This document shows positions 1 to 12,100 of a stretch of DNA of 64,000 bases, in pieces. Within the stretch, counting starts at the first letter, position 1. Each line of letters begins with the position of its first letter. The stretch comes from Dasypus novemcinctus. Lineage: Eukaryota > Chordata > Mammalia > Cingulata > Dasypodidae. The notes under the pieces were generated by a model that was not told the origin of the DNA, made no database searches, and saw only the letters and a list, made by a program, of their open reading frames with translations. The DNA lies in contig NC_080682.1 of assembly GCF_030445035.2 (NCBI RefSeq), forward strand, positions 35,570,770-35,634,769, written 5' to 3'. A program made the translations under genes and the position numbers.

Positions 1-2340
1 GAGACCCAAGTAGTGAGAGTGGGGGTGGACCCACATCCTGGTTTGGACGAATGCCATCAAATAGAGGGAACTGTATCTCTTGAGAGAAAGGGTGGCTCCC
101 AGGCCATTGGGGCAGTTGAGCAAGTTAGGCCCTGAACACTGTTGCAAGTATCTCTGGATGTGGCTCCTCGGGAAACAGAGGTTGGATGTCACTGTGGGCA
201 CCAAGGGGATGGGAAAATGGATGTTAAATGTGTGGAACCAAGGTAAATGTGGGGTAAGAGAGGAGTTTTGCGAGAGTACACATGGATGGATATAAAACAT
301 GTAATATTACACCAAAAACATATAAGGGACGACAGACTGAGAATGTAAACCATAATGTAAAACATAGGATAACTAAAAATTTAGAAAACTGTGTGTCCTA
401 AAGTATGCACCACAATGTAAGCACAGATGTCACCTTGTTTGAAAGCTATTGTCTCAGACTCTGTACATCACTTTAAGTAAATATGATGTGAATAGGTTTT
501 AAGAGTATCACTGTGGAAGGGAAAAGGTTTTGTGGTGGATGTGTGGGAGTGCTGTATATTGTATATATGAATTGCTGTGGTCTAGGGCTCGTGTGAAGAG
601 AAGTTCAATAATTAGGGGGAAAAAAAAAAGAAAAAGATAGGATGTAGAATTTTTCCAAGTCAACACATATTCTATATCTAACCTTTAAACCAATTGCTAT
701 ATGCCATTTTACTAGTAAGGGATCCTGACATTAGATTGGGCTTCAATTTTCAGGAAGTTCTGGATCACAGAGTGGCTCAATAATGGCAGCGGAGGAATAC
801 TGGTATAGGATACTATTGACAGGTGACATATGGCTGACAGGGAGCTATATAGGGCATATGTCCAGCGTGCATGGTAATGTTTGGATATACTCATAGGGGC
901 AACAATTAAAAACTACAGCTGGGGGGGTACTGGGTTTCTGGCTGGGGGTGCTCTGTCATGGTCCCTAGGGGAGCAGCGGCAGCCCTCCAGGTGCAGCAGC
1001 AAGGACTGGGAAGGAATGAGGGTCAAACAGTGAGCCCCTGATTCTAATGACTATGCTTGTGAGCCTATATGCCTGAAATAAGAACAAGGCCTTGAGCAGC
1101 ATTGTGCCTGGGAATTTCCTCCTGACAGCCTTCATGTTACTCAAATGTGGCCAGTCTCAAAGCCAAACTCAGCATGTAAATGCAATGCCTTCCCCCCAGC
1201 ATGGGACATGACACCCAGGGATGAGCCTCCCGGCCACCGAGGGATCACTATCAACTACCAACTGATGATGCAACTGGAAAATGACCTTGAATTGAAGGTT
1301 CGATGTGGATCAGCAGAATATCCCTGTCTACATATAATAACATAACTTTAAAATGCTGTTTGACCTAATGTAAGGGGGAAAAGTAAAGGAGAAATGAGTT
1401 TATATGGCTACGAGTCTCTAAAAAAGAGTCTGGAGGCTATCAGAAGGATTGTCCTTATGCACAACTGAGCAGAGTCTAAGAGACAGATAAAGTAGATACA
1501 ATCCCCAGGTATTGGTTCCTTGGAGGGCTAAAGAGACCCATGGGTTCTATGGTCATGGCAGATGGGGTTCACTGCCATGTCAGATGGCCCTTCTTTGGAG
1601 CTGGTGTTTCTGCGTGATGAAACTGGACTCAGATGGGAACTCTTTTCATAAGACTTTCATGCTACTTTACTGGAATTGTAGATGGTGTTGGGATTTAAGA
1701 TATATTTAGGGGATTTGAATCTCTGGACTGACAATATGATAGCCAGGCCCTGAGCCTCAACAGACTTCAGATCCTACAATCTGATTTATTGGACTCACCT
1801 CACTCAGCTAAGATGGAATTGAAGAAGGACAACCACCACACCATGGAGCCTAGAGTGCCTACAACTGAAAGCAGGAGGATTGCATCCACTATCCATGCGG
1901 AATCTGAGCCTCCTCTTGACATAGAGGTGCAACGGACACAAACAATCCAAGGTCCACAGAGAAAAGGTGGCATTGGAGTGGGAAAAGTGGACATAGTGGC
2001 TGATGGGTATGAGGAATGGCAGGAAGAGATGAGCTGTGGATGCGCCTTTGGGACTTAGAGTTGCCCTGGATGGTGCTTCAGGGGCAATCACTGGATATTG
2101 TAAATCCTCCCAGGGCCCACTGGATGGAATGGGGGAGAATATGGGCCATGATGTGGACCAGTGACCATGAGGTGCAGAGATGCCCAGAGATGTACTTACC
2201 AAATGCAATGGATGTGTCATGATGATGGGAGTGAATGTTGCTGGGAGGGGGAGTGGTGGGGTGGGGGTGGTGGGGTTGAATAGGACCTCATATTATTTTT
2301 AATGTAATATTTTTACAAAATCAATAAAAAATAAAAAATA
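1..2340 (+). mobile_element. Poly(A)-tailed retroelement, family X copy 1
   Basis: The stretch from about 900 to 2340 has close relatives in this window at 8040-8800 (plus) and, inverted, at 14600-15370, 41078-41863 with 45161-45560, and 60272-61290. It ends in an A-rich tail (about 2320-2360), which gives the plus orientation and points to L1-style retroposition. No long reading frame is seen. It may be an L1 3' UTR variant or a non-autonomous element. Bases 1-900 are continuous with it, but no second copy exists here to show whether they belong to the element. The family name is mine, for this window only. Confidence 0.6.
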
Positions 2341-2344
2341 AAAA

Positions 2345-5300
2345 AATAAAATTGTAAAAAAATACTTTCTCTGATCATAATGAAATGAAGCTGGAAATCA
2401 ATCATGGGCAGAAAGAGGGAAAATTCACAAATATATGATGATTAAACAACACATTCTTAAATTATCAATACGTACAAGAAGAATTTGCCAAGGGAATCAG
2501 TAAATATCTTTAGATGAATTAAATTGAGAACACAACATGTCAAAACGAATGAGATACAGCAAAAGTAGTGCTGAGAGGGAAATCTATAGCCCTCGATGCT
2601 TACATTAAAAAAGAATGAGCTAAAATTGACGATCAAACTGCATACTTGGAGGAACTAGGGGGAAAAAACCTAGCAAACTAATCACAAAGCAAGTGGAAGG
2701 AAAGAAATAAAGATTAGAGCAGAAATAAATGAAATTTAAGACAAAAATAAAGAGAGAATAAAAAAAAAACAGAAGTTGGTTCTTTGAGAAAATTAACAAA
2801 ATCTAAAAACACTTAGCAAGACTGACAAAGAAGAAAAAAAGAAAAGATGCAAATAAATAAAATAAAAATGAGAAGGGGTACATAACTGACTGCAGAAATG
2901 TGAGATCATAAAAGAATATTTTGAACAACTGTACATCAAAAAGCTACAAAATATAGATGAAATGGACAAATTCCTAGAACACCTGAACAGCCTACACTGA
3001 TGCTAGAAGAAAGAGAAGACCTCAACAAACTAATCACAAGTAAAGAGATTGAAACAGTCTTCAAATCCTCCTCAAATGAAAAGCCCAGAAACCCAGGGCC
3101 AGATAGCTTCACAGTTGACTTTCAACAATCATTCGAAGATAGTCTAATATAAATCTTGTTCAAGTTCTTCCAAAAAATTGAACAGGAAAGAATGCTACCA
3201 ATATCATTCTATGAAGCTAACATCATATTAATACAAAAAAACAAAAAAAAGATACAGATAGTATGAAAAAAGAAAATGACAGACCAATTTTTCTAATGAA
3301 TATGAATGCAAAAATCTTCAGCAAAATTCATCCAGAATGAATCCAAAAGCACATTAAAAGAATTATATACCATGATCCTGTGGTTTTTATCCCAGGTATG
3401 CAAGAGTGGTTCAACACACAAAAAATCACTTGGTGCAATAAACCACTTTAATAGTTTGTAGAAGAAAAATCACATGAACATCAAGATTGATACAGAAAAG
3501 GCATTTGACAAAATACAGCATCCTTTCCTGATAAAAACACTCCAAAAATAAGCAAAGAAAGAAACTTTCTCAAAATGGTAAAGTGCATATATGAAACACC
3601 CACAGTAGCACTGTACTGAAAAGTGAAAGACTGAAAGCTTTCCCACTGAGATCAGGAGTCAGACAAGGGTGTCCACTGTTGCCACAATATGTTATTCAAT
3701 ATTGTGCTAGAAATTCTAGCTAAGGCAATTATGCAAGAAAAAGAAATAAATGGTGCCCAAATAGGAAAGGAAGAAGTAAAACTTTTGCTATTCACTGATG
3801 ATATGATCCTATATCTAGAAAATCCTGAAAAATCCACATAAAAAAACTACTGGAAATAATAGATGAGTTCAGCAACGTGGAAGGTTACAAGATTAATATG
3901 CAAAAATCAGCAGTATTTATATGTACTACTGATAAGAAAACTGAGGAGGAAGTCAGAAAAAAATCCAGTTATAACAGCAACTCAAAAAATCACATTTTAG
4001 GAATAAACTAAATGAAGGATAAAAAACCCGCATTCAGAAAACAAGAAAACATTGCTTAAAAAAAACAAAGAAGACCTAAATAAATGGAAGGACATTACAT
4101 TTTCATGGATTGGAAAACTAAACATCCTTAAAATGTCAGTTCTACCCAAATTGATTTACAGATTCAGTGCAATCCCATTAAAGTCTCAACAACTTTTTTG
4201 CAGAAATAGAAAACCCAAATATATAATTTATGTGTAAGGATAAAGGGCCCCAAATTGCCAAAAATAGTTTTAAAAAGAAGAATGGCGGAGGACTCTCACT
4301 TCCTGACTTTAAAGAATATTACCATGCTGCAGTGATAAAAACAACATTGTACTGGCATAAAGAAAGACATACTGACCAATGGAACTGAATTAAGTACTCA
4401 ATACTACACCCTAAGATCTATCACAAAGTGATTTTTTCCCCATAGATAGTCTTTTATAGGTCACCAACATGTCAGACATAAGGAATACAAACACTAAGCA
4501 AAAACCAATAGAATCTGCTTGTCGTGTTCACAATTTCCACCTAATAATCAGCAAGATGTCTTTCAGGTTGCCTCTTCCCATGTGTTTCTCCTGAATTTAG
4601 GTCCATAATCACAGTTGAAGATAGCTTTCTAGTTTTCAGAGACTGCTCCAACAATAAGCTGGTATCTCAGCTTATTAACACTGTGGAAACTCAGGGGTAA
4701 CCAGGTCCTGAGGATCCTGCCTTTCATCACCTGGTCATGATTCCTGGAATCCGCATTCCCCCAAAAGACCATAGTCATCCTAGAATCTTCATTCAGCATA
4801 GCTAAGAAATGGTGTATACAATTGAAGTTGTCTTTTCTTGAAATACTGCAGATCAGTTAGAACAAATAGAATGGAGACCATCATGGAAAAGTGTCATTCC
4901 AGGCTCCTTTTTGACTGTAGTACTTAGTGGAAGCCATCTGCAGATTTAATGCTGACTAATCATTTTTGACAATGCTATCAAACACACCAAGCTGGGGCAG
5001 AGCAGTCTATCCATCAAATGGTGTGGGGAGAACTAGATAGCCATACTCACAAGAAAGAAAAAGGATCCATATATCACACATTATGCAAAAATTAACTCAA
5101 AATAGATCAAGGGACTAAATATAAAAGCTACATCCATAAAACTCCTAGAAGAAAATGTAGGAAGACATCCTCAAGATCTTTTATTAGGCAGTAGTTTCTT
5201 AAACCTTATACCCAAAGCAGGAATACTGAAAGAAAAAATAGGTAAATGGGACTTCTTCAAAATGAAATGCTTTTGTTCTTCAAAAGACTTTTCAAGAAAA

Positions 5301-6295
5301 TAAAAAGGCAATCTACTAAATGGGTGAAAATATTTGGAAATCACATAATATGGATTTAATAACCACATTATACAAAAAAAGATCATATAACTCAATGATA
5401 AAAGACAAGCAACCCAATTAAAAAATGGGCAAGGGGTCTTGAGTGGACATTTCTCCAGAGAGGAGATAAAGATGGCCAGAAGTTATGTTGGGGGATATTC
5501 AGTGCTGCTGGCTTTTGGGAAATTCAGATCGAGTCTACAATGAAATACCATTTTACTCCTTATAGAATGGCTATTATTTGAGTAACAGAGGACTGCAGGT
5601 CCTGGAGTATATGTGGGAGGATCAGAGCACTCCTTCACTGTTGGTGGGAGTGTGGAGTGATGTGACTTCTGTGGAGGACAGTTTGGCTGTATCTCAGGAA
5701 GCTGGGGGTGGAACTGCCTCATGATTCTTCTTGCTGGCAATGTATTCAGAGGTCCTGAGAGCAGGGCCAGTGATCCTGTTAGCATTATTCAGGTTTGTTA
5801 AAGTGTGGAGCCCCCTGTGTGTCCATTAACCAATGAATGGATAGACAGTATGTGGTGAAAGCATAAAATGCAGAGCTATTCAACTATAAGGTGAATTTGA
5901 GATGCATGTGGCAGCATGGATGAGCCTTGAGGATATTATGTTGAGTGGGGTAAGCTAGAAATGAAAGAAAAAATGTTGTATGACCTCACTAAATGTCTAA
6001 TATGAACTAAATATGATGAGTAAACTCAGGGAGGTAAACTCTAGAGTATAGGTTACTAGGAGATAGAATGATAGTATGGGAATTGATGCTTAAATAAGCA
6101 GAATTTTAATATAAGGTTTATTGCAAAAGTGAAAGTGAATAGAATTAATGGTAACACAATTATTGTGAATATAATTAGAATTGTCCATTTATAAATGTAA
6201 TTGTGGCTGAAAGGAGTATTCCATAGATGTAAATGTCAATGAAAGGAAACTATAAAATAAAGAATGTGCAACAGTGATTTTGATTGTGTATGAGA
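2345..6295 (+). mobile_element. 5'-truncated L1 (ORF2 and 3' UTR remnants), copy 1
   Basis: This is a LINE-1 in plus orientation that starts inside ORF2. Reverse transcriptase (RT) remnants run from about 3040 to 3850 and include the motif [12 protein letters not shown] near 3789. The ORF2 C-terminal region and 3' UTR follow to about 6295. It aligns along most of its length with the second L1 at 24432-28335. The frame is broken by many stops and indels; the longest open pieces are about 60 codons. A foreign segment of about 550 bp (4397-4945) interrupts ORF2. It abuts the poly(A) tail of the upstream X element. It is a dead element. Confidence 0.85.
4397..4945. other. Unidentified insert inside L1 copy 1
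   Basis: Aligned with the second L1 (around 26310-26370), this L1 matches on both sides but carries about 550 extra bases here. The insert has a balanced, non-L1 composition and no long reading frame. It could be a solo LTR or other old transposon. Target duplications were not resolved by eye. Confidence 0.5.
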
Positions 6296-6641
6296 TTGTG
6301 CTTAAGAGGATAATGTTTCTTACATTGTGCCATTCATCACCATCACATGTGTTATCTTTTCATGTATATTTACAATTTCTTCAGTATGTTCTCCCAGTGT
6401 CTTCTTAATATCCTTAATCACTTAATTAGGTTGATTCATGATATTTGTTTGGACAGCTCTGATTAGTTGTGTCATGTTCTGCATCTCCTCCTGGCTTTTA
6501 CTTTGTTGATTGGACTGGGCTGTGTCTTCCTGTTTCTTAGTAGGGCTTGAAATTTTTTGTTGGTGTCTAGGCATCTGTTTATCATGATAAGTTTATTCAG
6601 TTGATTAGCTTCCCTTTTTATGCTAGGGTTTTATTTTGGTT

Positions 6642-6669
6642 TGTGTGTTTGTGTGTGTGTGTGTGTGTG
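6642..6669. repeat. (GT)n microsatellite
   Basis: A run of GT dinucleotides with one or two TTTG interruptions lies inside the inverted L1 5' fragment. Confidence 0.9.
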
Positions 6670-6744
6670 GTGAGGCTTCACTTTGACAATTCATTTCTCT
6701 TATTCTATTTCCTTGCTGTTATCTATGATCCCTTGGGGGGAAAA

Positions 6745-7260
6745 AAATAGGACCTGAGAAAAGAAAAGAGATTATAAGAGAAAAAGAATGATAGAACAAT
6801 AATAATAAAAGAGAAAAGAGGAACCATACAAGACCTAGGAAAATGAATAATTTTACTCATCTTACAAGAGTAAGTAGTACAGAGGAATACGAATAAAAAA
6901 GTGGAAAAGAATCAACAAAATGAATGCCAAAATAGAGAAAAATATATAGAATGAATTGAAAGGCCAGAATGATGAGAAAAGAGGGAAAGAGAAAAGAAAA
7001 GAGAAAAGATAGAAAAGGAAAGAAAACAGAGAAAAAGTGAGAGAGAGAAGTAAAAACAAGAAAAATTGAAGACCAAACAAAGTGTTGGAATGAAAGAACA
7101 ACAGAAAACAGAAGATAGAAAGATGAAGGAAAGAAAAGAAATAGCTTTGGTAGAAAAATTTGGTAAAAGAAAAAGCAGGAAACAAAGAAAGGGAAAAAAC
7201 AGCAAATAAGAAACAAGACAGCAGCAACTAATTTTTAAAAAGGAATAAAGAAAAACAAAA
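6745..7260. repeat. Purine-rich (GAAAA)-type low-complexity tract
   Basis: About 500 bases on the plus strand are almost entirely A and G, dominated by GAAAAG and AGAAAG words. The three overlapping minus-strand open frames of about 100 codons here are Phe/Ser/Leu-rich products of this composition and not genes. Confidence 0.85.
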
Positions 7261-8039
7261 CAGAAACAGCCTTACCTCTTAGCCCTCTAAGGAATTTCTC
7301 TTGATACCAGTGTTCATGAATCACCCTGCAGCCTGCTCTCTGCAGGTTTTGAACTGGGTTTTAGTGAGTAAAATAAGGAGAAGAAAAATAAATAAATAAA
7401 TAAAAGGAACCTAGAAAAAGAGAGAGAGAGATCCAAGAAAAGCTAATACAAAAGGAATGTCTATATGTTCCCTGATATAAAGCTATCAGCTAGATGCCTG
7501 ATAACCTAGGAATTCCTCCACTGGGCTAAAAAGTCTGCTTACATTAGTTTGTCTTTCAGAAAGCTATCTGCCTTTGTGCAGGTTAGCTAACTAGCAGCTT
7601 GCTGGAGGATAAGGTGTCTCTCTGACTCTACTCCTCTCTAATGTATTTTCTTTCTTTCCCCAGGAGGTTGGATGTGACAACCTGACTGAAGAAATCCCCT
7701 CTCCCCTCTCCCCTAGGATCTGGGTTCCTTCTGAGATTCAATGGGGGCTCACCTGGCCAAACTCACTGCAAATAAGCCACTTTCCACCCTTCCAGACCCC
7801 AGGGAATGCCCCCTCACACTCTGTTGGGAGCAGGGAGCCTAGGCTATTTGCCCTGAAGAGTGGGGTATCTGTACCACTTCCAGACACAGGGGCGAACAAC
7901 AAAAGGTTTTCCTTTGGCTTCTTTATCTTTCCAGTACCCTCCTGGTGACTCTTGAGGGTTTTAGAGACATCTAGACACTATAAGCAGGGAAGATAGCTCA
8001 GGAATTTGGCACCCTGCCAGTGGATCCTACTTTGAAATT

Positions 8040-8800
8040 TATGTGATAGTGTTGGACTTGGTTGTGTTTTCTGTACACATGGCTCTTTTGCCCCTTCTAT
8101 TTGAACCTATAGTTAGTACTAGGCTTGATAGATGTATGTCCAAGAGACTTAAATCTTTGGACTGTCCATGTACTGGTTGGGCCCTGAATCTCAAACGATT
8201 TGCAGCACCTACTCTCTGGTTCATTGGACTCATCCAGGACAACTAACAAGGAGATGATGATGGACAATGGCCATCTCAAGGGACAGAGAGCATCTGCAAC
8301 TGCAAACAAGATAGTCCCATGCATCTGCCCCATGAGATCTAAGCCCCTTCTCAATTAGAGGTAGAGTAGGTAACACTATCCCACAATCCTCAGAATTGGG
8401 GAATGAATGATGGACAAGAGTAGATTTATTTGCATTCTACTATAGACTTATCGTGATTTTAGCAATGGAAGAACTTTTCTCATTGATGTGGAAGTGGTGG
8501 CTACTAGAGGTTCTGAGGTGTGGGGGAGGGAAAAATGGGTGTAACCTGGGGGCATTTTCAGGACTTGGGAATTCTGAATGACATTGGAATGACAGATACA
8601 GGCCATTATATATCTTGGTATAACTTACAAAAATGTGTGGGAGAGAGTGTAAACTACAATATAAACTATAATCCATGTTTAGTGCAATGCTCCAAACTGT
8701 GTTCATCAATTTTAACAAACATACCAGACTAATGAAGGATATTGTAAATGTGTGTTTGGGGGGGGGGGGGGGGTAGGGAGCAGAGCATATGGAAATCCCC
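8040..8800 (+). mobile_element. Family X copy 2
   Basis: It follows the same order of short motifs as X copy 1 (for example CTTTGGACTGTCCATGT, then GGGCCCTGAATCTCA, then TTGGACTCATCC), but is more diverged. It resumes after the DAS SINE at 9220 and fades in A-rich sequence near 9305. The SINE target duplication lies in its tail. Confidence 0.6.
8758..8773. repeat. Poly(G) run
   Basis: Sixteen consecutive G residues occur in the X copy 2 tail, a likely length-variable site. Confidence 0.9.
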
Positions 8801-8809
8801 TATGTTTTT

Positions 8810-9219
8810 TTTTTAAGATTTATTTTTTAAATTTATTTCTCCCCCTTCCTCCCACCAACCCCCCTGTTGTCTGTTCTCTGTGTCCATTTGCTGCCTGTTC
8901 TTTGTCTGCTTCTGTTGTTGTCAGCAGCATGGGAAGCTGTGTTTCTTTTTGTTGCATCATCTGGTTGTGTCAGCTCTCCGTGTGTGCGGCACCATTCCTG
9001 GGCAGGCTGCACTTTCTTTTGCGCTGGGCGGCTCTCCTTATGGGGTGCACTCCTTGTGCATGGGGCTCCCCTACGTGGGGACACCCCTGTGTGGCAGGGC
9101 ACTCCTTGAGCGCATCAGCACTGTGCGTGGGCCAGCTCCACATGGGTCCTGGGGTTTGAACCACTGACCTCCCATGTGGTAGATGGTCGCTCTATCCACT
9201 GGGCCAAGTCTGCTTCCTT
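8810..9219 (-). mobile_element. DAS SINE (armadillo tRNA-derived SINE), full length
   Basis: Read on the minus strand it begins with a tRNA-like head (GACTTGGCCCAGTGG, then a B box in GGTTCAAACCCC form), followed by a GC-rich body and an A-rich tail ending AAATAAATCTT-like. It matches the copy at 29143-29517 along its length. A 13-bp direct repeat, CCCCTATGTTTTT, flanks it at 8797-8809 and 9220-9232 and marks the target-site duplication. The host sequence is the tail of X copy 2. DAS SINEs are known from armadillos and are mobilised by L1. Confidence 0.93.
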
Positions 9220-9409
9220 CCCCTATGTTTTTGAATGTAACAGTTATATAATTTAAGTATCTTTTTAAAAAATTAAGAAGTATATTTAAAAAGTGTAATA
9301 TAAGAATATTCATTTTGTTTTCTATCTTGTGTCATCGTCTTTTTGGTGTTTCACTTGGCTCCATGGGGTCTTGCACCTCTCTGCCCAGGTCTGGGATGAC
9401 TTTTTTCTT

Positions 9410-9485
9410 TTTTTCACCAGAAGGTCCTAGAGATTGAATCATCCTTCACTCGGTAAATGTGGCTCAATCATTTAAGCCACAGTCA
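9410..9485 (-). mobile_element. Possible short tRNA-derived SINE fragment
   Basis: Read in reverse, the stretch contains a B-box-like GATTCAATC and a head resembling the short SINEs at 9957 and 18920. It is very diverged and the call is weak. Confidence 0.35.
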
Positions 9486-9494
9486 CTTACCCAA

Positions 9495-10207
9495 GAATAT
9501 TCTTTTACAAAGTGTTAAGAAAATGGTGATACATGAGAAAAGTACAATTGATGTACCTTATAGATCATAGTTAACAGTAATATTGTAATATTTTTGCAGG
9601 ATTGGCAAAGCAAATTATCAGTTTGAAGGGATAATATTAGGAGGTATTAGTGGGTATGGTTTTTCCTTTTCAAGTAATGAAAACATTCTATAATTGACTG
9701 AGATGATGACAACACAACTCTGTGATGAAAATGAGAGCCACTTTGAATGAATTGGACAAAGCATGAGACTGTATAATATAGGGAATCCAGTTGTGGAAGA
9801 CAGACTTTAGTTAACAAAACAAAAATGAGAATGTTTTCTTATGAACTATAACAAATATGTAACACTAATATACGGTATTAATAATTGGGTGAGTTGGGGG
9901 GAGATACATCAAATTCAAGATATAGGCTGTAGTTAGTAGTGATATTTTGACAATGATCAGTGGTTAAGCACCTGTTTCCCATGTGTGGGTTCCTGGGTTA
10001 AATCCCCGGTACCTCTGGAAAAAAAAATAAAGTGCTACCATCAAGTGTAACAAATGTTTCACAACAATGTAAAGTGTTGGTGGTGGGGTGATGTATGGGA
10101 GCCCTATAGGATGATATGCATGTAAGTTTGCAGCTTTTATTATACACTTATTGTTTATGCATGTTCATGCATGAATGATATACTTCAAAAATTTTATTTT
10201 TTTTTAA
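9495..10207 (+). mobile_element. L1 3' UTR fragment
   Basis: It matches the 3' UTR of the second L1 (27790-28330): shared words include TAGTGATATTTTGACAATGATC and a 3' end reading CATGAATGATATACTTCA before an A/T-rich tail. ORF2 is absent, so it is a strongly 5'-truncated insertion. A short SINE sits in it at 9957. Confidence 0.75.
9957..10031 (+). mobile_element. Short tRNA-derived SINE
   Basis: It reads AGTGGTTAAGCACCTG, then GGTTCCTGGGTTAAATCCCC, then an A-rich tail. The A-box and B-box shapes are those of a tRNA promoter. It interrupts the L1 3' UTR directly after TTTGACAATGATC; the uninterrupted site is seen in the second L1 near 28120. Similar short units are at 18920, 55495 and 55603. 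Confidence 0.75.
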
Positions 10208-10860
10208 ATTAGCCGAACCTGATTTTATAACGAAGGAGGTTACAATGTCAGAAAGAGACATTTCTGTTACAAATTAAACACAATTCAAGAGTATGCCAAG
10301 TATATTGGATGCTGTACATTCATAAAATCATTGAATTGAACATGTTTGGGAAAAGGCAATCAGACATGCATAATTTAAAAAGTGTTATTTAAGATAACCA
10401 TTGAAGAAATGTCAGGTTTCTAAAAGGAGAAGTGAAGGAGCCTGTTTTAGAAATGGAAGAAAGAGACTGAAAAATTAAGGGAGATTAAAGCCATTAAATA
10501 GAGTGTCTCATGAGTTTCATTAGATATCTTCTTGATATAGGCAAAGTGTATAGATTCAGGGTAGCTTTGAAGCATACATTAAAATCATTTCTGTTCTATT
10601 CTTGACATTGACCAATTTCATGGCAAAAGTGAAGAATTAAAAGTTCAGTCTTTGTGTTAGCATTCACTGCGGAAAATACAGAACAATTAATATAATGAAT
10701 CTTATGTTTACACATCACAGTAGAGTAAAGGCAGAGACTTTTGGGACTTAAGTCCCAACAGCCATTAGAAAACAATAAATACAATGTATTCTGCCTTTTG
10801 TTCACCTACTGGAGAAAGGGCCAGAAAGATTTGTCCATCCAAGGTATTCTGAGTTATCAA
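10208..10860. repeat. Segmental duplication, left arm, copy A
   Basis: It aligns along about 650 bases with 23783-24430 in the same orientation. Both start AGCC(G/A)AACCTG(A/G)TTTTAT and both carry GATAACCATTGAAG and TTAAGTCCCAACAGC. There is no sign of transposon ends or poly(A). With the right arms (17560-19800 and 28345-31330) it defines an old tandem duplication around the OR gene. Confidence 0.75.
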
Positions 10861-12000
10861 ATTTAAAGAATAAAGGAAAAAGTTTCTTATATTTTTTTTT
10901 TAGAAAAAATGTGGAATCAAGTATTGGGGACTTTTCATCATTATATGCCTACATACTCCATTAATAAATTGACTGACCTGACTCCTGTAAAAAGAGTAGA
11001 TTTTATGAATTTATATTTTAAACAAAATTTATAAGTAAGTCATTTTTTACCTCTGTGCAATTGTAAGTTAATTGTTATTAGTTTAATTTATTCAAGACTT
11101 TTGCCAATAATAATAACTGGGATATCACTTTACAGAAACAAGTATGTTTAAATATGCAAATTCAAGCCCATATGGACCACTACAATGCCACTTAATTCTA
11201 TTTAAAAAAATTAAAATGAGACCAAAATCTACATTCTAATTCTCATATAGCAACAGAGTGGCACATGCATGCAAACACACCAAACATACCCATAAAGACA
11301 CACATATATACAAGAGACAGTATCCTATAGACTTACCAAATATTTATTGTTACTCTATCCATTTCATTTTTAATGGAAAGGTCAGTTTAAAATACAAAGA
11401 GATGTGAATAATATGTGTTAAATTCTATTGTTCCCACATTTTTGCAGCATATATGTTGGTTTCTCAAGGGGTTTTGCCAGGTCAGTCATAGAATTGGATT
11501 ATAAATGTTAGGAAAAGAAGTAATGAAGTGTAATAGAAAAGGTCTCAATAAAAAATGTCTCACGTTTCAGGAAACACTAAAGAAACCATATGCAAACAAG
11601 AGTAACAATGATTTTATTAAATTACATGCAATATCATTAATTTAGTGATATTTTCTTTGTTGTTAAACTTTAAATTCATGAGGAATACCATAAATGTGGC
11701 CATGTTTAAGTCCCTTTCTGTATATATTTTGTAATATATGAGGTGCTTAGTGCTGTACTTTCTGGCGTTGTCTATGTAACTTTGGTGTTACTTGAAATCA
11801 TTGTGTTCAGGAATGAGCTTTCAGTTCAGTCATATCTACAGCCTGTTCTCATGAAAGACATGAAGATTTAAAATCAAAGTTTCCCAACTCCTGTCTTACA
11901 CCTTTTTGATTTTCTGATGAGAAAGCAATGCCTCTTTAAAAGTGCCACATAACCTGGTGTTTTTTACATAGAAGAAAATTTAGAGAAACAAATCACTTTC
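10861..12000. other. AT-rich 5' flank of OR5W2-like gene
   Basis: No coding region or clear repeat was recognised. OR genes usually have one or more non-coding 5' exons, and these and the promoter would be expected here or further upstream. They cannot be placed from sequence alone. Confidence 0.5.
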
Positions 12001-12010
12001 TGCTTTACAG
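11990..12010 (+). promoter_or_regulatory. Candidate 3' splice site upstream of OR5W2-like CDS
   Basis: The pyrimidine tract TCACTTTCTGCTTTACAG ends in AG at 12009-12010, 90 bases before the start codon. This is the usual arrangement for the acceptor joining a non-coding OR exon to the coding exon. It is inferred from the consensus only. Confidence 0.5.
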
Positions 12011-12100
12011 ATAATAGCTTGTTGATGACCAGATAGTTAACTGTGGAGCAGTTATTTTCTTAATCATTTTTGCAACAGTTTAGAACAAAAGCAAAGAAGA

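Larger units (their letters stand above)
6300..8030 (-). mobile_element. L1 5' end (5' UTR plus ORF1 start), inverted fragment
   Basis: The left part (about 6400-6560) matches the ORF1 N-terminal region of the minus-strand L1 at 62700-62890: both share the shape of TTCTTAATATCCTTAAT followed by TTTCCTGTTTCTT. The right part (7650-7990) resembles the L1 5' UTR-like segment at 47575-48070. The orientation is opposite to the L1 just upstream, so this is either a separate insertion or a 5' inversion made during retroposition. The middle is a purine-rich low-complexity block. Confidence 0.6.

Noticed and set aside
6857-7227. Three overlapping minus-strand frames of 97-121 codons, Phe/Ser/Leu-rich, that look like membrane proteins
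   Set aside because: They are the complement of a purine-only low-complexity tract; all three frames are open for the same compositional reason.
8752-9167. Frames of 80-135 codons on both strands around 9 kb
   Set aside because: They cover the DAS SINE and part of an X element; similar frames appear in the other DAS copy at 29.1-29.5 kb.
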